Positions 24,723-33,125 of a stretch of 34,596 nt of DNA are shown one piece after another; the stretch's first letter is position 1, and every line of letters starts with the position of its first letter. Made by a program: the position numbers and the translations under genes. Below the pieces are notes generated by a model. That model searched no databases. It was not told the origin of the DNA and saw nothing but the letters and a program-made list of their open reading frames with translations. Origin of the DNA: Candidatus Anaeroferrophillus wilburensis (GTDB lineage: Bacteria > Desulfobacterota > Anaeroferrophillalia > Anaeroferrophillales > Anaeroferrophillaceae); contig JAFGSY010000034.1 in assembly GCA_016934315.1 (NCBI GenBank), positions 1 through 34,596 of the forward strand, in the 5' to 3' direction.

Positions 24723-26366
24723 ATGAATTTGCAGGCTGAAGTAACGACCATGTTGAGCAAGCATCCTGCCGTCAGGGAGAATCCTGATCGGCAGAGTTTA
24801 ATCCGGGCAACGGTGGAGAACCGGGAGGTTATTGTCGCTGCCAACGGGGCGGTGGCAACCTGGACGCCGCCGGAATCCACCGGCAGAAGTCCCAAGGATA
24901 CGGTGACGGTCAAAAGGCCGGTCAGCGAGCACAATATCGACTGGGATTCCCCCAACAATATTCCCATTGATGAAGAAACCTTTGACATGCTTTTTGCCGA
25001 TGCGCTGCAGGTTCTGGCCGGTAAAAAGACCCTTTATGTCACCGATCGGGTGCTGGGGGCCGATGTTTCCTATGCCTTGCCCACCAGGACCATCTCTGAT
25101 TATGCTCTGTCGGCACTCTTTACTGACAATATGTTTCGACCGGTGCCGGATACCATTGCCCAGAGTATTTTTGCCAATCGTGGATTTACCCTGCTGGTGC
25201 TGCCCTACGATAAGCTGGATCGTGAGCGCTATAAGGGTCGATTGCGGACGTTGCCCGGTGGTTTGACCAGCAATATGGCTGTGGCCATGGATATGGATCG
25301 GTCCCTGGGAATTGTCTACGGTTCTGCCTATTGCGGCAGCATCAAAAAGCTGATGTTTACGGTGATGAACTATCTGCTTCCTGCCGAGGGCATTCTGCCG
25401 CTCCATTGTTCGGCCAACGAGGGGCCGGATGGCGATATTGCTCTGCTGCTCGGTTTGTCAGGGACTGGCAAAACGACCCTGTCGGCCGATCCTGAAAGGG
25501 CATTGCTTGGTGATGATGAACATGCCTGGGGTGACGGTGGTGTTGCCAATTTTGAGAATGGCTGCTACGCCAAGCTGATCAATCTTGATCCCCGCAAGGA
25601 ACCGGAAATTTACCAGGCAATTATGTTTGAGGCACCTTTTGAGGAGCATGGCTCGATTGTTGAAAATGCCATGATCTATCCCGATGGGGTGTTTGACTTT
25701 GATGATGACCGGATGACCCCGAACTCCCGTGGGTCGTATCTGCTTTCCTGCCTGAAAAATATCAAGCCGTCTTCGGTGGGCACCCATCCTTCGACGATTT
25801 TGTTTTTGACTGCCGATGCCAATGGCGTTCTGCCGCCGATTGCCAAGTTGACCCCCGAACAGGCCATGCTCTGGTTCCTGATGGGTTATACCAGTAAGCT
25901 GGCAGGAACAGAAACCGGCATTGTTGAACCGGTGACAACATTTTCCCGGTTTTTTGGCGAGCCGTTCATGCCCCGGAACCCTGATGTGTATGCCGGCATG
26001 CTTGGCGAGCGGATGAAAGCTCATGGAACCGACGTCTACCTGGTGAATACCGGCTGGAGCGGCGGATCCTACGGGATTGGTAGTCGGATGGATATTGATG
26101 TGACCAGAAGTCTGGTGCGTGCAGCTCTCAACGGCAGTTTGAAAAATGTTGCTTATACCGAAGACAGCCTGTTCCATATTCTTCTGCCCCAGAGTTGCCC
26201 GGGAGTGCCGTCCAAGATCCTTAATCCAAGGGAGACCTGGACTGACAAAAAGGCCTATGATGCCCGCAGCGCTAAACTGGCAGCTGAATTTGCCGCCCAT
26301 TTTGACAAAGCGTATGGCAGTAAAAATATTGCGCCAGAAGTTGCAGGACAGTGTCCGGGAAAGTAG
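24723..26366 (+). CDS. pckA: Phosphoenolpyruvate carboxykinase (ATP)
   Basis: A 547-residue ATP-dependent PEP carboxykinase, which converts oxaloacetate and ATP to phosphoenolpyruvate, ADP and CO2 for gluconeogenesis (or the reverse in anaerobes). The kinase loop GLSGTGKTTLS (G244-S254) is followed by DDEHAWGDGGVANFENGCYAK, then RGSYLLSCLKNI, TPEQAMLWFLMGYTSKLAGTE and NTGWSGGSYG. Length is normal and all active-site elements are present. ATG 24723 is preferred because AAGGAG precedes it; the frame extends to 24693 without another good site. A strong terminator follows. Confidence 0.97.
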   Translation: MNLQAEVTTMLSKHPAVRENPDRQSLIRATVENREVIVAANGAVATWTPPESTGRSPKDTVTVKRPVSEHNIDWDSPNNIPIDEETFDMLFADALQVLAGKKTLYVTDRVLGADVSYALPTRTISDYALSALFTDNMFRPVPDTIAQSIFANRGFTLLVLPYDKLDRERYKGRLRTLPGGLTSNMAVAMDMDRSLGIVYGSAYCGSIKKLMFTVMNYLLPAEGILPLHCSANEGPDGDIALLLGLSGTGKTTLSADPERALLGDDEHAWGDGGVANFENGCYAKLINLDPRKEPEIYQAIMFEAPFEEHGSIVENAMIYPDGVFDFDDDRMTPNSRGSYLLSCLKNIKPSSVGTHPSTILFLTADANGVLPPIAKLTPEQAMLWFLMGYTSKLAGTETGIVEPVTTFSRFFGEPFMPRNPDVYAGMLGERMKAHGTDVYLVNTGWSGGSYGIGSRMDIDVTRSLVRAALNGSLKNVAYTEDSLFHILLPQSCPGVPSKILNPRETWTDKKAYDARSAKLAAEFAAHFDKAYGSKNIAPEVAGQCPGK

Positions 26367-26392
26367 CTGATTGTTTTAGCTGCAGGAATGAT

Positions 26393-26430
26393 GTCAGGGC
26401 CGGGGATTTCCCCGGCCCTGACTTGTTTTT
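26393..26430 (+). terminator. Rho-independent terminator after pckA
   Basis: A perfect 13-bp stem (GTCAGGGCCGGGG at 26393-26405 with CCCCGGCCCTGAC at 26410-26422) and a 4-base loop are followed by TTGTTTTT. No T-run follows on the reverse strand, but the stem lies 22 bases past the DedA stop and may also help there. Confidence 0.93.
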
Positions 26431-26451
26431 GGATAGGATAAAAGAGAGATC

Positions 26452-27069
26452 TCAGGAAGTTTTTCTGGCACTCCTGTGACGCCATATATAGATGCCGCAC
26501 GCAATAACGATGGCTGGCAGCAGGTAGTAGAATGACCTGTGGGCGTATGCTTGCACCAGTTCCTGGTTGTTGCCGACCAGATAGCCGATCGCCGCCAGGA
26601 TAATAATCCAGATGCCGGCTCCGAGGCCGGTGGAAACAATAAACGGCATCAACGGCATCCGCGCCAGGCCGGCGGGAAAGGAGATGTACTGACGGACTCC
26701 GGGAATCAACCGGCCGATAAAGGTGCTGAATAGACCATGCTCACGGAACATGTGTTCAACCCGCTGGAATTTTGCCTCGCTCATGCCGAAGGTGCTGCCG
26801 ATTTTCAAAATTGCCGGCCTTCCCAGTTTTACCGCCAGCCAGTAGTTGAACAGGGCTCCGAAAATACTTCCCAGGATGCCGGCGGCAATCGCCAGATACA
26901 GGTTCATTTTACCGATGCTGGCCAGATAGCCGGCCGGTGGAATGACCACTTCACTGGGAAAGGGGAAAAAAGAGCTTTCAAGGAACATCATAATAATAAT
27001 GCCGCCATATCCCAGTTTGCCGACGATGGCGACAATTGTAGCTATGGCTGAAGTAAGGAGATGTTTCAT
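26452..27069 (-). CDS. DedA family membrane protein
   Basis: A 205-residue DedA/SNARE-associated family protein with about five membrane helices. Family motifs: FLESSFFPFPSEVVIPPAGYLA near the N-terminus (re-entrant region), and FIGRLIPGVRQYISFPAGLARMP. DedA proteins support membrane homeostasis, and some recycle undecaprenyl phosphate across the inner membrane. It follows uppP by 12 bases on the same strand, so the two are surely co-transcribed, which favours an undecaprenyl-phosphate carrier role. That is inference from context. The start at ATG 27069 is supported by AGGAG upstream (reverse strand, CTTACTTCAGCC...; site moderate). Confidence 0.92.
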   Translation of the reverse strand: MKHLLTSAIATIVAIVGKLGYGGIIIMMFLESSFFPFPSEVVIPPAGYLASIGKMNLYLAIAAGILGSIFGALFNYWLAVKLGRPAILKIGSTFGMSEAKFQRVEHMFREHGLFSTFIGRLIPGVRQYISFPAGLARMPLMPFIVSTGLGAGIWIIILAAIGYLVGNNQELVQAYAHRSFYYLLPAIVIACGIYIWRHRSARKTS

Positions 27070-27081
27070 CTGTCCGGCAAT

Positions 27082-27876
27082 TTATCTGAAAGCTGCAAGA
27101 GTTATCAGCCCAAGGGCAAAGCAGTACCAGGCAAAAGCTTTCAGCCGGTGTCTGGTAATGGTGATCAGCAGGATTTTGAGGGCTGCAACCCCGGTGATGA
27201 ACGCTGCGGTCGCTCCGGCCAGGTAGGCGGGCAGGTCAGATATGGGAACAATAGTCAAATCACCATAGCTGAGAACAACGGCACCGATGATTGCCGGTAT
27301 TGACAGCAGGAAGGAAAACCGGGCTGCTTCACGGCCGTCGATGCCCCGCAGAATAGCCGTGGCAATGGTTGAGCCGGAGCGGGAAATTCCCGGAATAATG
27401 GCCAGGCCTTGGACGGTGCCGATCATCAGGGCGTCTTTCCAGTTGATCTCGCCAATGAATTTTCGATTGTTACGGATAGTATTGGCTACCCAGAGCAGCA
27501 GGCCGGTGACCAGCAGCATGATACCCACCATCTTCACCTGTTCGAAAAGTGCGACAAACAGATCTCTGCCCAGGAAGCCGATGAGTCCCGTTGGCAGCGT
27601 GGCAAGCAGCAGCAGCCCAAACATCAGGCGTTTCTGGCGGGCAAGATCACGGTCATGGGAAAACAAACCGCCTGCCAATGCCCTGATATCCTGTTGAAAA
27701 TAGATGATAACTGCCAGCAGCGTGGCACAGTGCAGGGTGACGTCAAAAGCAACCCCCGGCTGCTGGAAATCCGGCAAAAGATGTTGAGTGATGACCAGAT
27801 GTCCGGAGCTGCTCACCGGCAGAAACTCGGTCAGTCCCTGGATAATACCCAGCATGACGGCTTTCAGGATGGACAT
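27082..27876 (-). CDS. uppP: Undecaprenyl-diphosphatase (BacA/UppP)
   Basis: A 264-residue polytopic inner-membrane phosphatase that turns undecaprenyl diphosphate, released by peptidoglycan and O-antigen synthesis, into the monophosphate carrier. Both active-site motifs are present: GLTEFLPVSSSGHLV at the N-terminus and PGISRSGSTIA in the middle. Length is standard. It heads a two-gene leftward unit with dedA. Confidence 0.97.
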   Translation of the reverse strand: MSILKAVMLGIIQGLTEFLPVSSSGHLVITQHLLPDFQQPGVAFDVTLHCATLLAVIIYFQQDIRALAGGLFSHDRDLARQKRLMFGLLLLATLPTGLIGFLGRDLFVALFEQVKMVGIMLLVTGLLLWVANTIRNNRKFIGEINWKDALMIGTVQGLAIIPGISRSGSTIATAILRGIDGREAARFSFLLSIPAIIGAVVLSYGDLTIVPISDLPAYLAGATAAFITGVAALKILLITITRHRLKAFAWYCFALGLITLAAFR

Positions 27877-28473
27877 GGGGAGCCCTTTTCTTTTGCTGGC
27901 CGGTTGTTTTTATCTGGTATCCGGTTTGGAGATGGCAGATTAACCCCTCAGGGCAAAATCCATCGATTACCAACTATCATTTTTAGGCGGGGAAAGGTCA
28001 TTTTCCCCTGGGTACTATTTCAGCTCTGTGCAAACCCTAGTTCGCTAACAGAGCAGCAGCTCTTTGTCAATAGCAATATCCAAGCTTTCTTTTTAGCCGG
28101 TTTCGTACCGCATAGCTGCCGTACCGGCAGCTATGCGGTGCATGATGGGATGCCTTGAGTAGCCACCGGAAGTGCCTGCAAACGTGTGTCTGATGGAAAA
28201 GTTATCAACAATTTCATGGCTCTTTTAGTGATAGCAGCTAATTTCCTTTATGGGGCTAGAGATAAGTGGCTACCGTCCTGTAACATATTGAAAATAAAGG
28301 AGAAAAATTAATTAAATAATTTCGGTGGCTTATGGAACGTATGTGGTTTCTCTAATGATTGCGGGGGTTTCCTGTTTTTATCCACAAGTTACTAACAGCC
28401 CTTTCCCGGGGTGTGGTCAGGGGGAATTTTGTGAAAAATTTCGTCAAACCGCAGCCTGTTATACCTGCGATGA
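27877..28473. other. 597-base gap between uppP and the macrodomain gene
   Basis: No gene can be called with confidence. It holds a 15-bp perfect palindrome (28107-28139), an AT-rich stretch (28290-28325) and a small cysteine-rich frame (28355-28489) noted in the findings. Both flanking genes read leftward, so the uppP promoter should lie here, but I cannot pick it out. Confidence 0.4.
28107..28139. repeat. Perfect 15-bp inverted repeat
   Basis: ACCGCATAGCTGCCG (28107-28121) and its reverse complement (28125-28139) are separated by three bases. No T-run follows on either strand, so a plain terminator is unlikely. It could be a protein-binding site, a REP-like element or the terminator stem of the leftward macrodomain gene working with a Rho-type mechanism. 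Confidence 0.6.
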
Positions 28474-29007
28474 CTACTGCCTCCGATGATGGGCAAGGAG
28501 CTGTTCATAGATCTCATGCACCTGCTCATTATAGCAGACCAGGATAACCTGCTCAATGATTGTCAGTTCGGTCAGGGTGGCGGCGATCGCCTCCAGCGCC
28601 AATGGTGCTGCCAGTTTAAGCGGAAAGCGATAGACGCCGGTGCTGATTGCCGGGAAGGCGATGGTTTTGAGGTTATGGGTGGCGGCCAGCCGCAATGAAT
28701 TGCTGTAGCATTGCTGTAACAGTGCCGGTTCCCCTTTGCTGCCATCGCGCCATATCGGTCCCACCGTGTGGATAACGTAGGCGGCAGGGAGCTGGTAGCC
28801 CTTGGTTATTTTTGCTTCGCCGGTTGGGCAGCCATGCAGCGTCCGGCATTCCACCAGCAGCTGAGGGCCGGCAGCCCGGTGAATCGCTCCATCCACCCCA
28901 CCGCCGCCAAGGAGGCTGCTGTTGGCAGCATTGACAATGGCGTCTACCTGAAAAGTGGTGATATCCCCCCGGGCCAGACTGATTTTATCAAGTATTTTTC
29001 TATCCAT
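28474..29007 (-). CDS. Macrodomain protein, probable O-acetyl-ADP-ribose deacetylase
   Basis: A 177-residue MacroD-type macrodomain. Motifs: [34 protein letters not shown], the ADP-ribose-binding and catalytic core, then HTVGPIW and [12 protein letters not shown]. These enzymes hydrolyse O-acetyl-ADP-ribose or remove ADP-ribose from proteins or RNA. The start at ATG 29007 (MDRKIL) follows AGGAG by eight bases; an upstream ATG at 29061 lacks such a site. It is a single gene with no evident operon. Confidence 0.95.
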   Translation of the reverse strand: MDRKILDKISLARGDITTFQVDAIVNAANSSLLGGGGVDGAIHRAAGPQLLVECRTLHGCPTGEAKITKGYQLPAAYVIHTVGPIWRDGSKGEPALLQQCYSNSLRLAATHNLKTIAFPAISTGVYRFPLKLAAPLALEAIAATLTELTIIEQVILVCYNEQVHEIYEQLLAHHRRQ

Positions 29008-29092
29008 AACGGTAACTCCTGCACAGTGTAGACGTGAGCGTATCATAGCGCCCTTTGGCAAAAAAGGAAAGCGTCGGCGACCAGCGGATAAG

Positions 29093-29121
29093 TTGACATT
29101 TGGTTCCAGGTGTCATAAAGG
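29093..29121 (+). promoter_or_regulatory. Possible promoter for the iron-sulfur flavoprotein
   Basis: TTGACA at 29093-29098 is followed after 17 bases by TAAAGG (29116-29121), a weak -10. The position between divergent genes fits a promoter for the gene at 29257, leaving a leader of about 130 bases. Confidence 0.3.
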
Positions 29122-29256
29122 TGAACAACTGAGGCATGGTTGTAACTGCTTGTTAACGGCACAATTGTTTGTGCAAAAAAATGGCATTCGCTTGCCAGCC
29201 GGAAAGCAGGGATTTCCGGCATGTCATTCATTTGTGGGAAGAGGAGCGGGTTTCTT

Positions 29257-30102
29257 ATGGATACGGCTAAAAAAACTATTCTCGGGTTGATTGCTTCGCC
29301 AAGAAAACTGGGAAATTGCGAAATTCTTACCAAGGAGATCTGCCGCAACCTGCCGGATGGCTATCAGCTGAAGCTCATTCGTCTGCCGGCCAAAAATATC
29401 AAAACCTGCCGGGCCTGTTACGCCTGTCTTGACAACGGCGAATGTCCTCTTGATGATGATTTTCAGGCGATTATGAGCCAGATGGCTGCTGCTGATGGCA
29501 TTATCCTTGCCTCTCCCTGCTATTTTATGGGCCAAAACGGCATTCTGAAGGTCTTCCTCGATCGTTGTCTGCAGATGTATCCCCATCTGACATCTCTGCG
29601 GGACAAGCCGGTCATAACGTTGGTTACTGCCGGCATCAAAGGGGAAGCCGGCTACACCGAAGCTGCCTTGCAAAGTTTCAGCCTTATTTTCGGTCTGAAG
29701 ATACAGGCTTCAGCAGTATTCTATGGCGCCTTGCCGGGTGAATCGTTGTGGCAGAATCCTGCGCAGCAGGAGCGGATCAAACAATTGGCCGGGAGGTTTT
29801 TTTCCCCTGAACCAAGGCCATTCGAGGCCTGGTGCTGTCCTTTGTGTGGCAGCGATTCGGTGCAGCTGCTGGGTGGCAATCGGGTGCAGTGTCAGGTCTG
29901 CCGCAATTTTGGCACCCTTGCTTTACAGGACGACCGGGTTGTCCTGGATATCGTTTTGAAACCGGAAAATATTTTCTTCACTGTCGACCAAGCCAATCAC
30001 CATCGTCAGTGGCTGCAGGGGATGAAACAGAGGTTTTTGCAGGTTCGGCGGCAGTTAGCTGAATTCCAGCAGAACTATGCTGATGACGGCGAGTGGCTGT
30101 AG
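29257..30102 (+). CDS. Iron-sulfur flavoprotein / NADPH-dependent FMN reductase family, with C-terminal zinc ribbon
   Basis: A 281-residue protein. The N-terminal flavodoxin-like domain has the FMN phosphate loop SPRKLGNCE, the cysteine motif CRACYACLDNGECPLDDDF of iron-sulfur flavoproteins, and SPCYFMGQNGILKVFLDR. The C-terminus (about 190-215) has two CxxC pairs, CPLC and CQVC, that look like a zinc ribbon or a second metal site. Members shuttle electrons in anaerobes, often against oxidative stress. ATG 29257 is preferred because GAGGAG lies upstream; the frame extends to 29221. The next gene ends 50 bases away on the other strand. Confidence 0.85.
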   Translation: MDTAKKTILGLIASPRKLGNCEILTKEICRNLPDGYQLKLIRLPAKNIKTCRACYACLDNGECPLDDDFQAIMSQMAAADGIILASPCYFMGQNGILKVFLDRCLQMYPHLTSLRDKPVITLVTAGIKGEAGYTEAALQSFSLIFGLKIQASAVFYGALPGESLWQNPAQQERIKQLAGRFFSPEPRPFEAWCCPLCGSDSVQLLGGNRVQCQVCRNFGTLALQDDRVVLDIVLKPENIFFTVDQANHHRQWLQGMKQRFLQVRRQLAEFQQNYADDGEWL

Positions 30103-30151
30103 GAACGGTCTGCCGGTGAGTTGGTCTCGGAGTCAATAGCTAGAAAAGGTG

Positions 30152-31180
30152 CTATTGGATATCGGCCAGGACCTTGTTGTAGGTGGCAATAAAAGCATCG
30201 ACGACGATCGGATCGAACTGGCTGCCGGCGCCGTTTTTAATCTCCTGCAATGCAGCTTTCTTATCCAGTGCTTCCCGGTATGAGCGGGTTGAGGTCATGG
30301 CATCGTAGGCATCACAGGTTGAGATGATCCGGGACAACAGGGGGATCTGGTCATGCATAAGGCCCTTTGTTGGATATCCTCTGCCATCATGGCGTTCGTG
30401 ATGGGCCTCGATGATGGGCAGAATGTTTTTTAGGAAACTCAAAGGTTCAAGGATTTTAACCCCTTTGCTCGGGTGGCTCTTGATAATTTCATATTCAACA
30501 TTATTGAGCTTCCCCGGTTTATTGAGTATTTGTTCGCTGATCCCGATTTTGCCCACATCATGAAGGAGGGCGGCGTATTCCAGCTCCTTTTTATCTTCTG
30601 TTGAAAAATTCATGTTCTGGGCAACCATGGATGAATAAAAAGCGACCCGGTGGGAATGACCCCGGGTGTAGACATCTTTTTCTTCAATGGCCATAATCAG
30701 GGAGCCTACTGATTGGACGACACTGTTGTTAAGTTCGGCTGTTACTTCTTTAACCCTGGCTTCCAACTGTTCCTGATAGCGTTCCTGCTCCTCTTTCAGC
30801 TTGCGGTAATCCAGGGCCCGCTTGAGCGTCACAGCCAGCTCCTTGACCTTGAACGGTTTGGTCATGTAGTCAAAGGCGCCCATGCGGATATGGTCAAGAG
30901 CCATGTCCAGCTGAGCAAAACCGGTGAGGATGATGATCGGGATAATGGGGTAGGTGCTGGCAAGATATTGGACCACCTGTTCGCCTGAAATCTTCGGCAT
31001 TTTCAGGTCACAAATGACCGCGGCAATAGTATCATGCTCCTTGTCGATAACTTTTATTGCCTGTTCACCATCTGTTGCGGTGTCGGTCCGGTAGCCAAGA
31101 CTATCTAAAGCGTCGGCAAGAATCTCCCGAATGTCTGCTTCATCATCAACGACAAGAATCTTTTTTTCAAATAAATCCAT
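30152..31180 (-). CDS. Response regulator with HD-GYP phosphodiesterase domain
   Basis: A 342-residue signalling protein. The receiver domain (1-120) has D12, D13, phospho-acceptor D58 and K108. A coiled-coil linker (about 125-155) leads to an HD-GYP domain with H207-D208 (LLHDVGKIG) and HHERHDGRGYP (260-270), the catalytic set of cyclic-di-GMP phosphodiesterases. It would lower cyclic-di-GMP when phosphorylated by an unseen histidine kinase. No cognate kinase lies in this window. Confidence 0.96.
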   Translation of the reverse strand: MDLFEKKILVVDDEADIREILADALDSLGYRTDTATDGEQAIKVIDKEHDTIAAVICDLKMPKISGEQVVQYLASTYPIIPIIILTGFAQLDMALDHIRMGAFDYMTKPFKVKELAVTLKRALDYRKLKEEQERYQEQLEARVKEVTAELNNSVVQSVGSLIMAIEEKDVYTRGHSHRVAFYSSMVAQNMNFSTEDKKELEYAALLHDVGKIGISEQILNKPGKLNNVEYEIIKSHPSKGVKILEPLSFLKNILPIIEAHHERHDGRGYPTKGLMHDQIPLLSRIISTCDAYDAMTSTRSYREALDKKAALQEIKNGAGSQFDPIVVDAFIATYNKVLADIQ

Positions 31181-31238
31181 AACAGATACCTTTTAGTAAC
31201 AAGTCCTCGTTGTTTATACTCTTTTGGAAAGGCCTCCC

Positions 31239-31739
31239 ATGAAAACCCTGGAAAGCCATATACTATCGGCCGAACAGTTGAAAGAACATCTTGATCGGCT
31301 ACGCCATGAAGGTAAAAAAGTTGTGTTTACCAATGGTTGCTTTGATCTCCTCCATCCGGGGCATGTTACCTATCTGGAACAAGCCAGGGGGCTAGGCGAC
31401 CTTTTGGTTGTAGCGATTAACTCTGATCAATCGGTGCGGCGCCTCAAGGGGAATAGCCGTCCGATTCTGAATCAGCAGGTACGGAGCATCATGCTGGCGG
31501 CCCTGCGCAGTGTCGATTTTGTGACTATTTTTGATGATTCGGATCCCCTCCGTTTGATTACGCTGCTGGAGCCTGATATCCTGGTAAAAGGTGGAGACTG
31601 GCCGGTGGAAGAGATTGTCGGCCATCAACTGGTGGCAAGCCGCGGTGGACAGGTTTACAGCCTGCCGTTCGTTGGCTCCTATTCCACCAGCAGCATCATT
31701 CATGATATCCTTTCCCGTTACCGCTGTTCCCCTGAGTAA
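31239..31739 (+). CDS. rfaE2: D-glycero-beta-D-manno-heptose 1-phosphate adenylyltransferase
   Basis: A 166-residue nucleotidyltransferase, the stand-alone second domain of HldE/RfaE. The signature TNGCFDLLHPGHVTYL (HxGH motif), INSDQSVRRLKG, RSVDFVTIFDD and the GGDW and GSYSTSSII motifs are all visible. It makes ADP-heptose for the lipopolysaccharide inner core, which implies a Gram-negative outer membrane. The ATG at 31239 follows GGAAAGG; the TTG at 31224 is less likely. Its last 44 bases overlap the 3' end of the converging gene. Confidence 0.95.
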   Translation: MKTLESHILSAEQLKEHLDRLRHEGKKVVFTNGCFDLLHPGHVTYLEQARGLGDLLVVAINSDQSVRRLKGNSRPILNQQVRSIMLAALRSVDFVTIFDDSDPLRLITLLEPDILVKGGDWPVEEIVGHQLVASRGGQVYSLPFVGSYSTSSIIHDILSRYRCSPE

Positions 31740-32946
31740 CAGCCTTCCTGTTGTCCAGGAAAACCACTTGTTGTTTGGTGAATTCAGCCATTGTCCGGGC
31801 AAAGAGATTGGTGTTGTACGGCATCAGAATAACCGACTGGCGATCTGCGGCTTTCAGCAGCTGGAGAAAACCAGTCAACGTCCTGACCGTTTCCGGTTTC
31901 TGCTGGTGCCAATCAACCGCCTGCAGTTTGAAGATGACCCGTTGCCGGCCTTTTTCCAATCTTTCGCCGGCCTTAAACAGGCGGGCCATGATCTCATGCA
32001 ACTCTTTTTCTGAACCAAGGGCAAGCTCCTGGTAAATCTGCTGCTGGTAGGCCATGATAAAAAAGTAGTCGGCGGTGGAACTGCCCAGAGCCTCGCAGGT
32101 CTGGGAAAACCATGCCTGTCCCCATTGGGGAGTGAGGAGAACCTCATAATTGATATTCTGAGCAAACTGCAGCTCGGGATTAACCTGCCGGCAAGCGGCC
32201 ATGAGGGCATTGGCCAGGGACTGCAACCCCCTGGCCTTTTTTTCAGTCCATTGCCAGAATGACGGTTGGTAACCGGCAATTTTTGTTCCGTGGTCGTTGA
32301 ATTGGTAGAGTGACTGCGGCTTTGGCAGAAAATTTTTCCCTGAAGAGTCCGGCAGAAAGCCTACGGTATGACGCGAGGTCAGATCATCCTGAAAGAGGAT
32401 GCCATCAATGGGATTGGCGGCCAGGTCCTGAAACAGTGCGGTGAGGAAGTTCTGGTTGCAGCGGGCGCCGGGATCAAGGGCACCGGTAGCCTGGTATTGT
32501 CCACTGCTAGGGTTGTATGCATGACTCTGCGGCAGCTCGGGGTGGTTGTAATTGGCATGCAACGTCGTCATCCAGGCAAAAACACGAAGCCCTTCGGCAT
32601 GGGCGTCTGCGCAGACGCTGGGCAGCAGATCATTGACTACCGGAACCAGGGAAGTCTGGAAATAGACCCCTGCTGATGGTGGTGATGACTGCGAATCGGG
32701 GAACTGATGATGCCGGTCAGTGGAATTCTGGAAGACTCTCAGGATGATGGTGTTAAAGCCGCTGGTGCGCAATTGGGCAAAGAGGTAGCGGCGGTCCTCC
32801 TCGCTCTGCTGCTCCAGCAACGTGATCTGGGCACCAATAATGACTGATTGACCCATCGCCGCGTTGCACGGGAAACCCGGCAAAAAGGTCATGCCTCCGC
32901 AGACAAGAAGAACGATGGCTGACCTGATAAGGATCTTGTGAATCAT
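31696..32946 (-). CDS. Secreted glycoside hydrolase-like protein (PgaB C-terminal, GHL13 type)
   Basis: A 416-residue exported protein. The signal peptide is about 1-30, ending CNAA. The rest is a TIM-barrel-like domain: LRTSGFNTIILRVFQ, HAEGLRVFAWMTTL, the DPGA segment, and DGILFQDDLTS with candidate acidic residues D187 and D188. This resembles the C-terminal hydrolase domain of PgaB, which cleaves poly-N-acetylglucosamine, without the N-terminal deacetylase domain. The substrate is likely an exopolysaccharide but is not proven. It converges with rfaE2 and overlaps it by 44 bases. Confidence 0.75.
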   Translation of the reverse strand: MIHKILIRSAIVLLVCGGMTFLPGFPCNAAMGQSVIIGAQITLLEQQSEEDRRYLFAQLRTSGFNTIILRVFQNSTDRHHQFPDSQSSPPSAGVYFQTSLVPVVNDLLPSVCADAHAEGLRVFAWMTTLHANYNHPELPQSHAYNPSSGQYQATGALDPGARCNQNFLTALFQDLAANPIDGILFQDDLTSRHTVGFLPDSSGKNFLPKPQSLYQFNDHGTKIAGYQPSFWQWTEKKARGLQSLANALMAACRQVNPELQFAQNINYEVLLTPQWGQAWFSQTCEALGSSTADYFFIMAYQQQIYQELALGSEKELHEIMARLFKAGERLEKGRQRVIFKLQAVDWHQQKPETVRTLTGFLQLLKAADRQSVILMPYNTNLFARTMAEFTKQQVVFLDNRKAVTQGNSGNGKGYHE

Positions 32947-33125
32947 GGGGAGTTCCTAGGGTGCAGTGCCTTGCGGGCACGTTGTTTGCTGCTTGGTGGT
33001 TTTTAAAAGAAGGTCCTTTACTCCTTTGTTCCGCTGACCATCACCAGTGCTTGTTCACCTGGGCTTGGATGAAATCCGTTCATGGTAAACGGGGGATTGC
33101 TCGCTGGTCGCAGGCAGTTGCCATG

